Assembly: GCF_002158995.1 (NCBI RefSeq)
Contig: NZ_LOHF01000004.1
Location: forward strand, 312,165 to 351,884
DNA: 39,720 nucleotides
Source: Pseudomonas caspiana
Lineage (GTDB): Bacteria > Pseudomonadota > Gammaproteobacteria > Pseudomonadales > Pseudomonadaceae
Direction: 5' to 3'
Shown in pieces: positions 25,757 to 34,236 of this stretch; the stretch's first letter is position 1; each line of letters starts with the position of its first letter. The position numbers were made by a program, and so were the translations under genes. Below the pieces are notes generated by a model. That model ran no database searches. It saw only the letters and a list, made by a program, of their open reading frames with translations, and was not told the DNA's origin.

Positions 25757-25939
25757 ATGAACTTCAATATCTTCTCCATCATTGCCGCGTCTGCCATTTC
25801 CGCCACTGTTGCATTGCCCGCTCAGGCCAGTGTTGATGTGACAGACAAAAAGAATCACGCGACTCAGACTTACACCCCTAAATACTTGCAGCAAAGTGCT
25901 AATTTCTACGCAGCACTGGATCACAAGACTCAACAATGA
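25757..25939 (+). CDS. Small secreted protein of unknown function
   Basis: 60-residue product with a clear signal peptide (MNFNIFSIIAASAISATVALPAQA, cleavage after AQA), leaving about 36 residues. The mature part is polar, with a TQTYTPKYLQQSANFYAAL segment that could form an amphipathic helix, and has no cysteine. GAGGG at 25744-25748 is well placed for ATG 25757. I do not recognise a named family. It is monocistronic, followed by a strong hairpin. Confidence 0.75.
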   Translation: MNFNIFSIIAASAISATVALPAQASVDVTDKKNHATQTYTPKYLQQSANFYAALDHKTQQ

Positions 25940-25949
25940 ATAAGCGATT

Positions 25950-25996
25950 GAATCCATTCCCGGTTAACGCCTGTATCGCTACCCGGGAATGGATTC
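25950..25996 (+). repeat. 14-bp stem hairpin after the small secreted gene
   Basis: GAATCCATTCCCGG at 25950-25963 pairs perfectly with CCGGGAATGGATTC at 25983-25996 around a 19-base loop. No U-tract follows on either strand, so a role in mRNA stability or as a REP-like palindrome is more likely than termination. Confidence 0.7.
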
Positions 25997-26040
25997 GCAA
26001 AAAACACTATTGTTGACGGTTGTTTGTTAATAGATCACGC

Positions 26041-26141
26041 CGCTTTCGCGAGCATGTTCGCTTACCCAGGTTTTTGCGACCTTCTGATCATCGCGTATCA
26101 GAGCCATGCAGATTCTGCCAGTGAGCCTGCTCGCGAAAGCG
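26041..26141. repeat. Atypical REP-like inverted repeat with long loop
   Basis: CGCTTTCGCGAGCA (26041-26054) and TGCTCGCGAAAGCG (26128-26141) are perfect 14-base arms with the inner sequence of Pseudomonas REPs, but the outer GTGGGAGC ends are missing and the loop is 73 bases, longer than in ordinary copies. Confidence 0.65.
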
Positions 26142-26159
26142 CCGAATGAGTCCCTCTTG

Positions 26160-26192
26160 GCCCGCGTCTCTCATAGGATGCGGGCTTTTTTT
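26160..26192 (+). terminator. Orphan rho-independent terminator
   Basis: GCCCGC and GCGGGC form a short stem followed by TTTTTTT at 26186-26192. The nearest upstream stop codon is 220 bases away, so it may end a small RNA or the long 3' tail of the small secreted gene. Confidence 0.75.
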
Positions 26193-26217
26193 ATGCGATT
26201 TTTTTGTGGCGTTCATA

Positions 26218-26281
26218 TGTGGGAGCGGTGCTTGCCCGCGATTCGGTTCAAACTCTATCGCGGGCAAGCACCGCTCCCACA
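26218..26281. repeat. REP hairpin (GTGGGAGCGGTGCTTGCCCGCGAT type), short loop
   Basis: Perfect arms of about 25 bp, starting TGTGGGAGCGGTGCTTGCCC, enclose only about 14 bases, making it the most compact and best-preserved REP in the window. Confidence 0.93.
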
Positions 26282-26444
26282 AAGGATTGGGTTTCAAGGA
26301 TGGATGTTTAATAGGGCTAATTAAGGCGCTCAATAATCAACCCAACTGATATTCGCTATCTCCAGCCATCGTTTTTCAATACTCCGATTTTCCGCGATCC
26401 TGTCGGCCTGGAAACACAACACTGGAACTTACGGAGTTACACCC

Positions 26445-26618
26445 ATGGCCACTGCCATTCTTCATTCAATCAAACAAGGCGCCTACATCGCCATTTCGCT
26501 TTATGTGGTTTTTATTGCAGTGGTCACTGTTACCAGTATGAATCCACAATTAACCACCCCTTCAACCCAGACTGTTGTTGATCGCGCAGCCTTGAGTACT
26601 CAAGAGCGTGCATCGTGA
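26445..26618 (+). CDS. Tiny single-pass membrane protein, first of an overlapping pair
   Basis: 57 residues with one hydrophobic helix (AYIAISLYVVFIAVVTVTS at about 13-31) and a polar Thr/Gln-rich tail ending ALSTQERAS. GGAG at 26433-26436, 8 bases before the ATG, is a good ribosome-binding site. The stop codon overlaps the GTG start of the next frame (GTGA). I know no family for it. Orientation is likely N-in with the short tail in the periplasm, by its charges. Confidence 0.6.
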   Translation: MATAILHSIKQGAYIAISLYVVFIAVVTVTSMNPQLTTPSTQTVVDRAALSTQERAS

Positions 26619-26818
26619 GTGGCGGCAAAATATGGGTGACTGCTGGCCTTGCCGTCATGATCAATGGCAGTTCATTGCTGGGCATTGGTCAGAACTCGGT
26701 AGGCGGGGTGGCGCGCAATATCGAATGCCGGTATGAGATTGCGCAGGCTATTGAATTGTCCAGGGCGCAGAAAGTGCTGGCGGGAACCCGGCCGGAGAAG
26801 GTTGGGGTGGTTGTGTAG
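26615..26818 (+). CDS. Tiny protein, second of an overlapping pair
   Basis: 67-residue frame starting with GTG inside the stop of the preceding gene, with AAGAG at 26602-26606 as a plausible ribosome-binding site. The first third is hydrophobic (VTAGLAVMINGSSLLGIG), and the rest is a basic-acidic helix (RYEIAQAIELSRAQKVLAG). The four-base overlap suggests translational coupling. No family is recognised, and the real product could be shorter or absent. A half REP (GCTCCCACA) follows at about 26832. Confidence 0.4.
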   Translation: MSGGKIWVTAGLAVMINGSSLLGIGQNSVGGVARNIECRYEIAQAIELSRAQKVLAGTRPEKVGVVV

Positions 26819-26870
26819 TGTGTCTGGCGATGCGCTCCCACAAAAGATTGCGGTTACCGGTAGGCCATGG

Positions 26871-27470
26871 TCACTTAGCCATCACCGCTTTAAACAATTC
26901 TGACTGAATGAACCGCTCAAGCCAGCCACGCAGTTTCGGGTATGGGCTTGTCGCGAACCATTCAGGATCCACCGCGCTGAACTGCCGTATGAACGGCGCT
27001 AGCGCAATGTCGGCCAATGTCACCTGATCTGTTACCAGAAAATCCTGGTGTTGTAAGCGCGCTTCGAGTTTCTGCAAAAACACTTCGCCTAGTTGCCGAT
27101 AATGTTCCTGGGAATATTCAGGGTGGCGCACGAAGTATTTGTAGCGATCCAAGTGTTGCTTGAACGCCTGATCGTTCTCTTCGATCAGCGCCTGAATGTC
27201 CCGGCGGCCGTCGCCGTCGTCGATCAATAGCCAGTTGTCCGGGTCGTTTTGCGCCAGTGCCCAGTGCATGATGTCCAGACTCTGCTCCAGCACCTGGTCT
27301 TCAAGCACCAGTACCGGCACCGTACCTTTCGGCGAGCGCTCAAGCATCTCCGGCGGTTTGGCTTTGAGGCTGACTTCGTGGACCTGCACTGTGCAGCCTG
27401 CGTAGCGCAAAGCCATGCGGGCGCGCATGGCGTAAGGGCAGCGACGGAATGAGTAAAGCACGACCGTCAT
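26871..27470 (-). CDS. Glutathione S-transferase-like protein with CPYA motif
   Basis: Cytosolic protein of 199 residues with a thioredoxin-fold N-terminal domain beginning LYSFRRCPYAMRARMALRYAG (C11 of CPYA), the cis-proline site GTVPVLVLED, the EQSLDIMHW glutathione-binding Ser loop, and an all-helical C-terminal domain with LADIALAPFIRQFS. The single cysteine in place of CPYC resembles omega- or GrxB-type transferases that form mixed disulfides with glutathione. The start codon overlaps the sbcC stop by one base, so it is likely made from the sbcD-sbcC mRNA. Substrate unknown. Confidence 0.85.
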   Translation of the reverse strand: MTVVLYSFRRCPYAMRARMALRYAGCTVQVHEVSLKAKPPEMLERSPKGTVPVLVLEDQVLEQSLDIMHWALAQNDPDNWLLIDDGDGRRDIQALIEENDQAFKQHLDRYKYFVRHPEYSQEHYRQLGEVFLQKLEARLQHQDFLVTDQVTLADIALAPFIRQFSAVDPEWFATSPYPKLRGWLERFIQSELFKAVMAK

Positions 27471-30400
27471 CAGTGGCTGACCTCGACCGTACTCAAGCCA
27501 TTGCCCTGACGCTTAACCTGAATCTGCACTGGAATCCGTTCGTGCATCTCCTGTACGTGAGAGATCACGCCAACCTTACGACCTTGAGCCTGCAAGCCAT
27601 CCAGCGCATCCATGGCCAATTGCAGGGATTCCGGGTCGAGGCTACCGAAGCCTTCGTCGATAAATAACGACTCGATTTTCAGTGTGCTCGACGCCATGGA
27701 GGCCAGACCCAAAGCCAGTGCCAGTGACACCAGGAAGGTTTCGCCGCCAGACAACGAATGCACCGAGCGCAGTTCGTCGCCCATTTCCGTGTCCATGACC
27801 AGCAAGCCAAGCATGCTGCCACCGCGCTTCAAGCGATAACGCCGCACCAGTTGCTTGAGCTGGGCGTTGGCGTGATGCACCAGCAAATCAAGGTTGTAGG
27901 CCTGGGCGATCTTGCGAAACTTGTCGCCTTCGGCGGAGCCGATCAGCGCCGCCAGTCTTGCCCAGCGCAGGTATTCGCTGTGGGCATTGGCGATCTGTTC
28001 CTGCAATTCGCGGCTGGCGTTGTTGCGGCGTTCGTCTTCGCTCAGTTGGGCGCGCAGATCAGCACATTGCTGTTCCTGTTCAGCGCACAGCTTTTGCGCC
28101 TCCAGCAAGGCGGCGTTCAATTGTTCGGCATCCGTCACATCGCTGTGATGGGCCTGATGCTGCTGCAGTTGTTTGTCCCGTTCCTGAAGCAGGATGCGGG
28201 TTTGCTCCAGAGTCTTTTCGCTCTGCTGCAATTGTTGGCGCAGTTGGCTGACACCTTCATCGCTGTAGCCGAGCAGCACTTCCAGGGCGGCATCATCCAG
28301 TTCGGGATGAGCGCTGCGCCATTGAGTGATTTGTTGATCCAGTTCGGCCAACTCTTGCTGCAATGCCTGCAAACGCGACTGTTCGCTTTCCAGCCCGGTG
28401 GCCAGTTTGATCAACTCGCTGCGTGCCTGTTGCAGCTCATCGCTGGCGGCGGTTTGAGCGCGGCGCGCCTGTTCCAGCGCGGTCTCGAGTTGCTGTTGCC
28501 ATTGTTCGGCACTGGCGTGGCCATCCAGCATTTCAGTCAGGCGTTGCTGGCTGGCGTGTTGCTGGGCTTGCAGGTCGGCGAGGCGTTGTTGCTGCTTCAA
28601 ACGCTCTTGTTCCAGATTGTGCTGGCTGTCCTGTTCGCGTTCGATCCGGCGTGCGCGCTCGGTGTGCTCCTGTTGCTCTTCCTGCTGGCGGTCCAGTTGT
28701 TCCAGACGCTGCGCGATGTCGTTGTCCAGTTGCATGAAACTGTCGGTGGCCGCTTCACGCCAACGTTGCAAGCTTTCGGCGGGCAGCAGCGGTTCGAACT
28801 CTTGCAGTGCGGCCTCAAAGGCTTGATTGTCCAGTGCGATATTGCGTTGCTGATCGTCGAGCATTTTCATCGCGTGCTGGCTGGCATCACGGGCGCTTTG
28901 TACGTTTTGCTGCAACTGTTCGGCGTCTTGCTGCACTTTGAGCAACACTCGCTGGCGTTGCTCGCTGGTGGCTATTTCTTCCGTCAGCGCATGCAGCCGC
29001 TCGCTCAACCAGTCACCGCGAATCGGCTCGGGTTGTTCCAGCAAGCGCGCGTAAAGCGGATGCGCTTCAAGTTCAGGCGCGAGCTTTTGCAACTGCTCTG
29101 TAAGTTGTTCCAGTTGCGGCCGGGACTGTTTGAGACGGGCATTGAGTTCGGTGACTTCGGCACGCAACTCGGCGAGTTTTTCGCTGAGCTGACTGACCTT
29201 CAACCGCGCACTGTTTTCCTCGCTGTCGTCGTGGCCGGACAGCGCCTGGAGCAGGGCGTCGGACTGATGATAAGGATGGTCTTCGCTGCCACACACCGGA
29301 CACGGTTGTTGATCGACCAGTTGCGCTCGCAACTCTTCAACGCTGGCACTGCGGGCAAGACGCTGACGTTGCAGCAACTCGACGGTGACTTTCAGCGCCT
29401 GCTCGGCAGCTTCGTGTTCGGTCTTCAGTTGCAGTCCGCTGGCGATACTTTTATTGCGCTGCTCGTTAGCTTGCTGTTGCAGCAACTCGACATCCTGCAG
29501 ACGTTTTTCGATGTCCTGATGGCGTTGCCAGATGCGCTCCAGTGAATCGATCGCGCTGTGTTGCTGACGATTGTCGTGGAGCAATTGACCCAGGCGCTGG
29601 ATCTCGGCATTGACCGCTTCGGCCTTGACCTGCGCTTCGCTGTACAGCGCTTGCAGGGCGTTGCGCCGGTCCGTCAGTTCCTGTTCGGCACGGGTCGAAT
29701 TCTTTTCCAGCTCCGGCAGTTCTTCGCGGCCTTTATTCAACCGGGCGCTGAGTTTCACGGCTTCCTGCAAGCGCGGCCGATAGGCCGTCCATGCCTTGCT
29801 CAACGGGGCGAGTACGGCGCTTTTTTCCAGTTGCTCGGCAATGGTTTGCAGGCGCTCATTCAGCAAGCGCTGTTGATCGAGCAACTGATTCAACGCCGCA
29901 TGGCTGTCGGCCTTTGTCCGCTCGGCTGCTTCGGCATGCAGCGTTGCGTCCTGCACTTCTTTGTTCAGGTGGGTGAGGTTGCCTTGCTGCTCGAACGCCT
30001 GACCAATGATCGGTGCGGCGGTTTTTTTCTGTTGCTCGGCCTGTTCGAGCGCGCCATTGGCGCTGAGCAGCTTTTCTTCAAGGCCGGTTTGTATGGCATG
30101 CAGGTCATTCTGGCGCTGGGCGTGTTCAGCGATTTGCGCACTGAGCGGGCTCAATTGGGCGTCCAGGCGATGGCGCTGGGCGAACAGGTGGCGTTGCGGT
30201 GCAAGGCGTTCCAGCTGGCCGAGTAACTGACGCTGGCTGTTCTGGTTTTCCCAGTCTTGCTGGGCGCTGGCCAGTTGTTCACTGGCGCTCTGGTGTTCGT
30301 CACGCAAGCGTTGTAGTTCAGTCAGCCACTGCTGTTTGAGTTCCAGCTGACGCTGTTGCGCCTGGTGGGTCTTGAGCTGTTGCTGGGCTTCGCTGAAGTG

Positions 30401-31114
30401 TTGCTCCAGTTCTGCGCGCTGCTCCGGCGGCATGGGCGCGATGCCCGTCGCCATTAGCTTGAGATCCTCGTGGATTTTTTCTGCCTCTTTGCTCTTGCTG
30501 AAAGCCCGGCGTCCCAACTGGCTATAGATAGCCGTGTCGGTGAGCTTTTCCAGCAGTTCGCTGCGCTCTTTGTCATCGGCCTTGAGGAAGGCGCTGAATT
30601 CGCTTTGGGCGAGCATGACCGCCCGGGTGAACTGCTCGAAGTTCAGGCCCAGACGGGCTTCGAGCATGGTTTTGTATTCGCTCTTGTTCTGCGTGCTGAG
30701 GATCTGCTCGCTGTCCAGATCAGTCAGGGTCTGGCGGCTGGCCTGGAGTTTTTTCGTAGCGTTGTCCCGTGCGCGGTTGGTTTCCCAGCGAGCACGGTAG
30801 CGGCGTTTGTCGATGCCGACGAAATCCACTTCGGCGTAACCGCTGCCGGTGCCACGCCGTAGCAAGGTGCGCGGATCGTTGGTGCTGATGTCGCCGTCGA
30901 TTTCCGGAACCCGCGACTGGCCGATGTTGCTCAGGCGTGGAATGGCCCCGAACAGAGCCAGACACAACGCGTCGAGCAAGGTGCTTTTGCCCGCGCCGGT
31001 AGGACCGGTGATCGCGAACAAGCCAGCGCTGGCGAGTGGTTCTGCGGTGAAATCCAGTTCAAACGGGCCCGCCAGGGAGGCGAGGTTCTTCAGGCGGATG
31101 GCGAGAATTTTCAT
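27470..31114 (-). CDS. sbcC: Exonuclease SbcCD ATPase subunit SbcC
   Basis: Large SMC/Rad50-like subunit of 1214 residues that, with SbcD, opens DNA hairpins and trims protein-blocked ends in the cytoplasm. The Walker A GPTGAGKST is at 37-45, the zinc hook CPVCGSEDHPYH around C605 and C608, and the ABC signature LSGGETFLVSLALALGLA near 1121-1138, followed by the Walker B LFIDEGFGSLD. Long glutamine-rich coiled coils lie either side of the hook. Its start overlaps the sbcD stop by four bases (ATGA), and its stop overlaps the GST start by one. A palindrome-cutting enzyme next to many REP hairpins is of interest, though sbcCD is a common gene pair. Confidence 0.97.
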   Translation of the reverse strand: MKILAIRLKNLASLAGPFELDFTAEPLASAGLFAITGPTGAGKSTLLDALCLALFGAIPRLSNIGQSRVPEIDGDISTNDPRTLLRRGTGSGYAEVDFVGIDKRRYRARWETNRARDNATKKLQASRQTLTDLDSEQILSTQNKSEYKTMLEARLGLNFEQFTRAVMLAQSEFSAFLKADDKERSELLEKLTDTAIYSQLGRRAFSKSKEAEKIHEDLKLMATGIAPMPPEQRAELEQHFSEAQQQLKTHQAQQRQLELKQQWLTELQRLRDEHQSASEQLASAQQDWENQNSQRQLLGQLERLAPQRHLFAQRHRLDAQLSPLSAQIAEHAQRQNDLHAIQTGLEEKLLSANGALEQAEQQKKTAAPIIGQAFEQQGNLTHLNKEVQDATLHAEAAERTKADSHAALNQLLDQQRLLNERLQTIAEQLEKSAVLAPLSKAWTAYRPRLQEAVKLSARLNKGREELPELEKNSTRAEQELTDRRNALQALYSEAQVKAEAVNAEIQRLGQLLHDNRQQHSAIDSLERIWQRHQDIEKRLQDVELLQQQANEQRNKSIASGLQLKTEHEAAEQALKVTVELLQRQRLARSASVEELRAQLVDQQPCPVCGSEDHPYHQSDALLQALSGHDDSEENSARLKVSQLSEKLAELRAEVTELNARLKQSRPQLEQLTEQLQKLAPELEAHPLYARLLEQPEPIRGDWLSERLHALTEEIATSEQRQRVLLKVQQDAEQLQQNVQSARDASQHAMKMLDDQQRNIALDNQAFEAALQEFEPLLPAESLQRWREAATDSFMQLDNDIAQRLEQLDRQQEEQQEHTERARRIEREQDSQHNLEQERLKQQQRLADLQAQQHASQQRLTEMLDGHASAEQWQQQLETALEQARRAQTAASDELQQARSELIKLATGLESEQSRLQALQQELAELDQQITQWRSAHPELDDAALEVLLGYSDEGVSQLRQQLQQSEKTLEQTRILLQERDKQLQQHQAHHSDVTDAEQLNAALLEAQKLCAEQEQQCADLRAQLSEDERRNNASRELQEQIANAHSEYLRWARLAALIGSAEGDKFRKIAQAYNLDLLVHHANAQLKQLVRRYRLKRGGSMLGLLVMDTEMGDELRSVHSLSGGETFLVSLALALGLASMASSTLKIESLFIDEGFGSLDPESLQLAMDALDGLQAQGRKVGVISHVQEMHERIPVQIQVKRQGNGLSTVEVSH

Positions 31115-32355
31115 GGTTGTTCGCTCTCCAGCTGGACTTCCTGCAGCAGCGTAGCGAAGTCGCTCAGGGTTTGTTCGTCGACCTCGCTGCCGTAGTTATC
31201 CAGCCATGCGCGGCTGAACAATTCTTGCGGGCTGAGCTGATCCAGTTCGATCAGGTCTTCGTCGTTGTCGCCACCGTCACTGCTGCCTTTACCGGCATAT
31301 TCCGCACCGATGCGCACAAGGCGCACGGCTTTGCCCTGCAGGGCCTCTTCGATCTGGTTACGCAGATCCGGCTGCGGTTCGTCCAGGCGGACCCGAACTT
31401 CCAGCCATGGCTGACGATCAACGTCGGCCAGCAGGTCGATGTCCGGCAAATCCTTAAGCTGCAACAGCAACTCGGCCAACGGTGCCGGACCGATTCGTTG
31501 CAGGTTGACGGCGCGGGGGATCAGCAGGGTTTCGACACTGCGCAGTTGTTCGCCGTCGCAGTCGATCTCGAGAATCTGGTGCTGATAGCCAATCTCCGAA
31601 AATGACAAGGGGATCGGCGAGCCGCTGTAACGAATACGCTCTTCGCCATTGACCCGCTGCGGCTTGTGCAAATGGCCAAGGGCGACGTAAGTGATGCTCG
31701 GACCGAACAGGCTGGCGGGCAGGGCTTCGGCGTTGCCGATGATCAGGCTGCGTTCGGAGTCTTCCGAGACCGAACCACCGGCCATGTGCGCGTGGCTGAT
31801 GGCGATCAGGGCCTGACCTGGCTGACGCTTGAGGTTGGCCGCCTCGACCAGCAGTTCATGCACGCGGCCAATACCGCGCAAGTAGTCGTCGCCCAGGGTT
31901 GCGCCGGTGACTTCAGCGGGGCGCAAGAAAGGCAGGGCCAGGCACCATGCGCCGATTTCGCCTTTGGCGTCCGGCAGTGGCAGCAGCAGGCGCTCGACAT
32001 CCAGGGTGCCGTCATCGAGCCACAGCACGCGACCCAATGCATGGGTACGCAAGCGGCGCATCAAGGGCGCGGGCAGTTCGATTCGCGAACCGGAGTCATG
32101 GTTGCCAGCGATCATCACGATGGTCAGCAGCGGTTGCTGCTCGTGGGCGCTGACGATGAAATCGTACAGCCGCTCCTGGGATTTAACCGGCGGGTTGACC
32201 GTGTCGAAGATGTCGCCAGCGATCAACAGTACATCGGGCTGCCGCTCTTTCAGTCGGGCCAGCAGCCAGATCAGAAAGCTGGCGTGTTCGAAGTCCCGCT
32301 CCTGGCCATGAAGGTTCTGGCCGAGGTGCCAGTCGGAGGTGTGGAACAGTCGCAT
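31111..32355 (-). CDS. sbcD: Exonuclease SbcCD nuclease subunit SbcD
   Basis: Mre11-like dimetal nuclease of 414 residues, partner of SbcC. Metal-binding motifs are FHTSDWHLG (D8, H10), IAGDIFD (D48), AGNHDSG (N85, H86) and the later SHAHMAGG and ALGHLHKPQ. ATG 32355 has GAGA upstream and begins right at the family's first strand, so it is preferred to the in-frame TTG at 32367. It lies downstream of the Bat operon on the same strand, separated by a REP that may limit readthrough. Confidence 0.96.
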   Translation of the reverse strand: MRLFHTSDWHLGQNLHGQERDFEHASFLIWLLARLKERQPDVLLIAGDIFDTVNPPVKSQERLYDFIVSAHEQQPLLTIVMIAGNHDSGSRIELPAPLMRRLRTHALGRVLWLDDGTLDVERLLLPLPDAKGEIGAWCLALPFLRPAEVTGATLGDDYLRGIGRVHELLVEAANLKRQPGQALIAISHAHMAGGSVSEDSERSLIIGNAEALPASLFGPSITYVALGHLHKPQRVNGEERIRYSGSPIPLSFSEIGYQHQILEIDCDGEQLRSVETLLIPRAVNLQRIGPAPLAELLLQLKDLPDIDLLADVDRQPWLEVRVRLDEPQPDLRNQIEEALQGKAVRLVRIGAEYAGKGSSDGGDNDEDLIELDQLSPQELFSRAWLDNYGSEVDEQTLSDFATLLQEVQLESEQP

Positions 32356-32422
32356 GGGTAATCTCAATCCTGAAATGGTGACTTGGCCGGGTGAATGCGC
32401 TTTTGAACCTGTGCAATTTTTA

Positions 32423-32511
32423 TGTGGGAGCGAGGCTTGCCCGCGATAAACGATAACGCGGAGTCTCTACCACCTGCGTCTCATGTATCGCGGGCAAGCA
32501 CCGCTCCCACA
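32423..32511. repeat. REP hairpin (GTGGGAGCGAGGCTTGCCCGCGAT type)
   Basis: TGTGGGAGCGAGGCTTGCCC and its complement ending at 32511 form the stem with one mismatch. The loop begins with GCGATAAACGATAACGCGG, shared with the REP at 2638. It lies between batD and sbcD. Confidence 0.9.
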
Positions 32512-32574
32512 TGGAACCGGGTTTGCCGCGAGTTAGCGCGGTACCACAGGGCATGCGCAGTCGGCCAAGGTTTT

Positions 32575-34236
32575 CTATTTTGGATACAACGGCGGCAAGC
32601 TCTGCTCGGTCGTCGGGTCCTGAATGTTTTCGGCGGCGGGCAGGGTACGTACTGCTCGCCAGAGTTGTTCGCCCAGCCACAGTTGGCCGGTTTCGCTGTA
32701 CAGCGCGCCATTGAGACCATCCAGTGCGTCGGACAGCGGCACGAAGCGGGCGGCCATGTCGGCCAGGGTTTCCGGTTGCTGCCGCGCCCAGGCATCGAGT
32801 GCCTGACGAGTCGCCTGCGGATCATTGGCCAGGCTGGCGCGCTTGAGGTCATCGAGCACCGTACGCGGGCTTGGCCCGGTTTGCACGGCGCGGGCGACGG
32901 CGGGCTGACTACGTGCACGCCACCAGAGAACAAAGCCGATCAGCGTGGTCAGGGCAAAAAACAGCGTGCTCATCTGCCATGGCCATACCGGTGGGCCAAT
33001 AACGGTAACGCCGTTCAAATCGCTGCTGACCGGCGTGTCTATCGCCAGGCTGGGGTTAATGCTGACCTGCAAGGCTCGGGCGGGCAGGCTGGTATGTTCC
33101 AGATGGTCTTCAAGGGTGTTCCACCAGACCACGTCCACGCTTGGCAAATCAATGGCACCGGGACGAGTTGGCACCAGTGCCTCGCGCTCTTCGCGGGTGC
33201 CGGTCAGGCCTCGGTCGCTGGTCACGTTGGCCAGCTTCGGCTGATCCGGATAACGTCGCAGAGCGCTTACTTCAGTGGCAGGCAAGGGCGGCAGTTGTGC
33301 ACCGGACAAGCCTTCGACCTTGAGGGTAATGGTGCGTGTCAGGGAGTCGCCCACCTGACTGCGGCCCGGCTCCGGGCTCCAGCTTTCGCTCAGATTGACG
33401 CTGCGCGCGGGCAACCAAGGCGCATCGGCAGGGTAGTTGGCGGGTTTGGCTTTAACCGTCAAAGGCAACTGCGCAGAGCTGACGCGCATGACTTTGCCCG
33501 GCTGTGGCCCGAACGGCGTGCCTGGCTCATTGTTGGACGGTCCGTCACTGTTAGGCTGGACCAGCGTGGCGCTGAACGTCTGCGGAGGGATTATCAGCGT
33601 GCCGCTCTGTTGCGGATAAATCGCGTAGCGCATCTCGATCACGCCGTGACGGATGCCATTGATGAGCTTTTCATAGGTGCGCGATTCGCCGAGCTTTTCG
33701 ACCCGTGCTTCGGGCACTTCCAGCGGGCTCAGATTGCTGTCATCGAACAGCGACACCGAGTGATAGACGCGCAGGGTCAATACAGCCTGGGCCTGAACGT
33801 AAACGTTGTCTTTATCCAGGGTCGCTTCGACGAACACTGGAGCCTGTTGGCTGGCGTGATCCGGGTTTTCGCTTTGCACGACTTGCAGGATGATCGGCTG
33901 GCTTTTCAGTGCGCCCAATTGCAGTGAAGGCACCTCGACTGAGCCGGTCTGTTTCGGTAACAGGGTAATGATCCAGCGCGTAGTGGCCTGATTTCCGCCG
34001 TCCAGCGTGTTGAGCCGGTTGATCTGGCGGGTGCCGCCTACGTCAAAGCTGCCTTCAAGAGCGCTCAGGTCAGGCTTGCCGAACTGGGTGACGTCGCTGG
34101 TTTCCAGCGTCAGCTCCACCGTTTCCCCGGAGTTGAGACGCGTGCGGTCGACACTGGCCACCAGTTCCGCAGCCTGATTGGGCAGCGCAACGAAGCTGAG
34201 CATCAAGCCGAACAATAGGGGGTAGGCACGACTCAT
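32575..34236 (-). CDS. batD: BatD family protein
   Basis: Membrane-anchored periplasmic protein of 553 residues of the BatD/oxygen-tolerance family. A signal peptide (RAYPLLFGLMLSFVALPNQA) is followed by several immunoglobulin-like beta domains, with the family phrase LNSGETVELTLETSDVTQFGKPDLSALEGSFDVGG (33-68) in the first. One transmembrane helix near residue 415 (LFFALTTLIGFVLWW) leads to a cytoplasmic tail. It is last in the MoxR-Bat operon, overlapping the BatB stop by four bases. Family members act with BatA/BatB VWA proteins, but the clients are not established. Confidence 0.88.
   Translation of the reverse strand: MSRAYPLLFGLMLSFVALPNQAAELVASVDRTRLNSGETVELTLETSDVTQFGKPDLSALEGSFDVGGTRQINRLNTLDGGNQATTRWIITLLPKQTGSVEVPSLQLGALKSQPIILQVVQSENPDHASQQAPVFVEATLDKDNVYVQAQAVLTLRVYHSVSLFDDSNLSPLEVPEARVEKLGESRTYEKLINGIRHGVIEMRYAIYPQQSGTLIIPPQTFSATLVQPNSDGPSNNEPGTPFGPQPGKVMRVSSAQLPLTVKAKPANYPADAPWLPARSVNLSESWSPEPGRSQVGDSLTRTITLKVEGLSGAQLPPLPATEVSALRRYPDQPKLANVTSDRGLTGTREEREALVPTRPGAIDLPSVDVVWWNTLEDHLEHTSLPARALQVSINPSLAIDTPVSSDLNGVTVIGPPVWPWQMSTLFFALTTLIGFVLWWRARSQPAVARAVQTGPSPRTVLDDLKRASLANDPQATRQALDAWARQQPETLADMAARFVPLSDALDGLNGALYSETGQLWLGEQLWRAVRTLPAAENIQDPTTEQSLPPLYPK

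Larger units (their letters stand above)
25940..26444. other. Hairpin-rich spacer without recognised genes
   Basis: 505 bases hold, in order, a 14-bp stem hairpin (25950-25996), an atypical REP-like element (26041-26141), an orphan terminator (26160-26192) and a normal REP (26218-26281). In 26282-26444 I see only the ribosome-binding site of the next small gene and no clear promoter. No reading frame here looks like a conserved protein. Confidence 0.6.

Noticed and set aside
26028..26120. Minus-strand short frame (MALIRDDQKVAKTWVSEHAR...) resembling the tail of a binding protein
   Set aside because: Both ends are REP arms and the frame has no upstream coding continuation, so it is more likely the loop of the REP-like repeat than a gene remnant.
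27758..29545. Plus-strand open frame of 595 codons opposite sbcC
   Set aside because: It is the antisense shadow of the Gln/Leu-rich coiled coils of SbcC; sbcC has every family motif, while this frame shows only Leu/Gln/Phe repetition and no ribosome-binding site.
32422..33927. Plus-strand open frame of 501 codons opposite batD
   Set aside because: It begins inside a REP, runs antisense to a well-supported BatD gene and has no recognisable domain.
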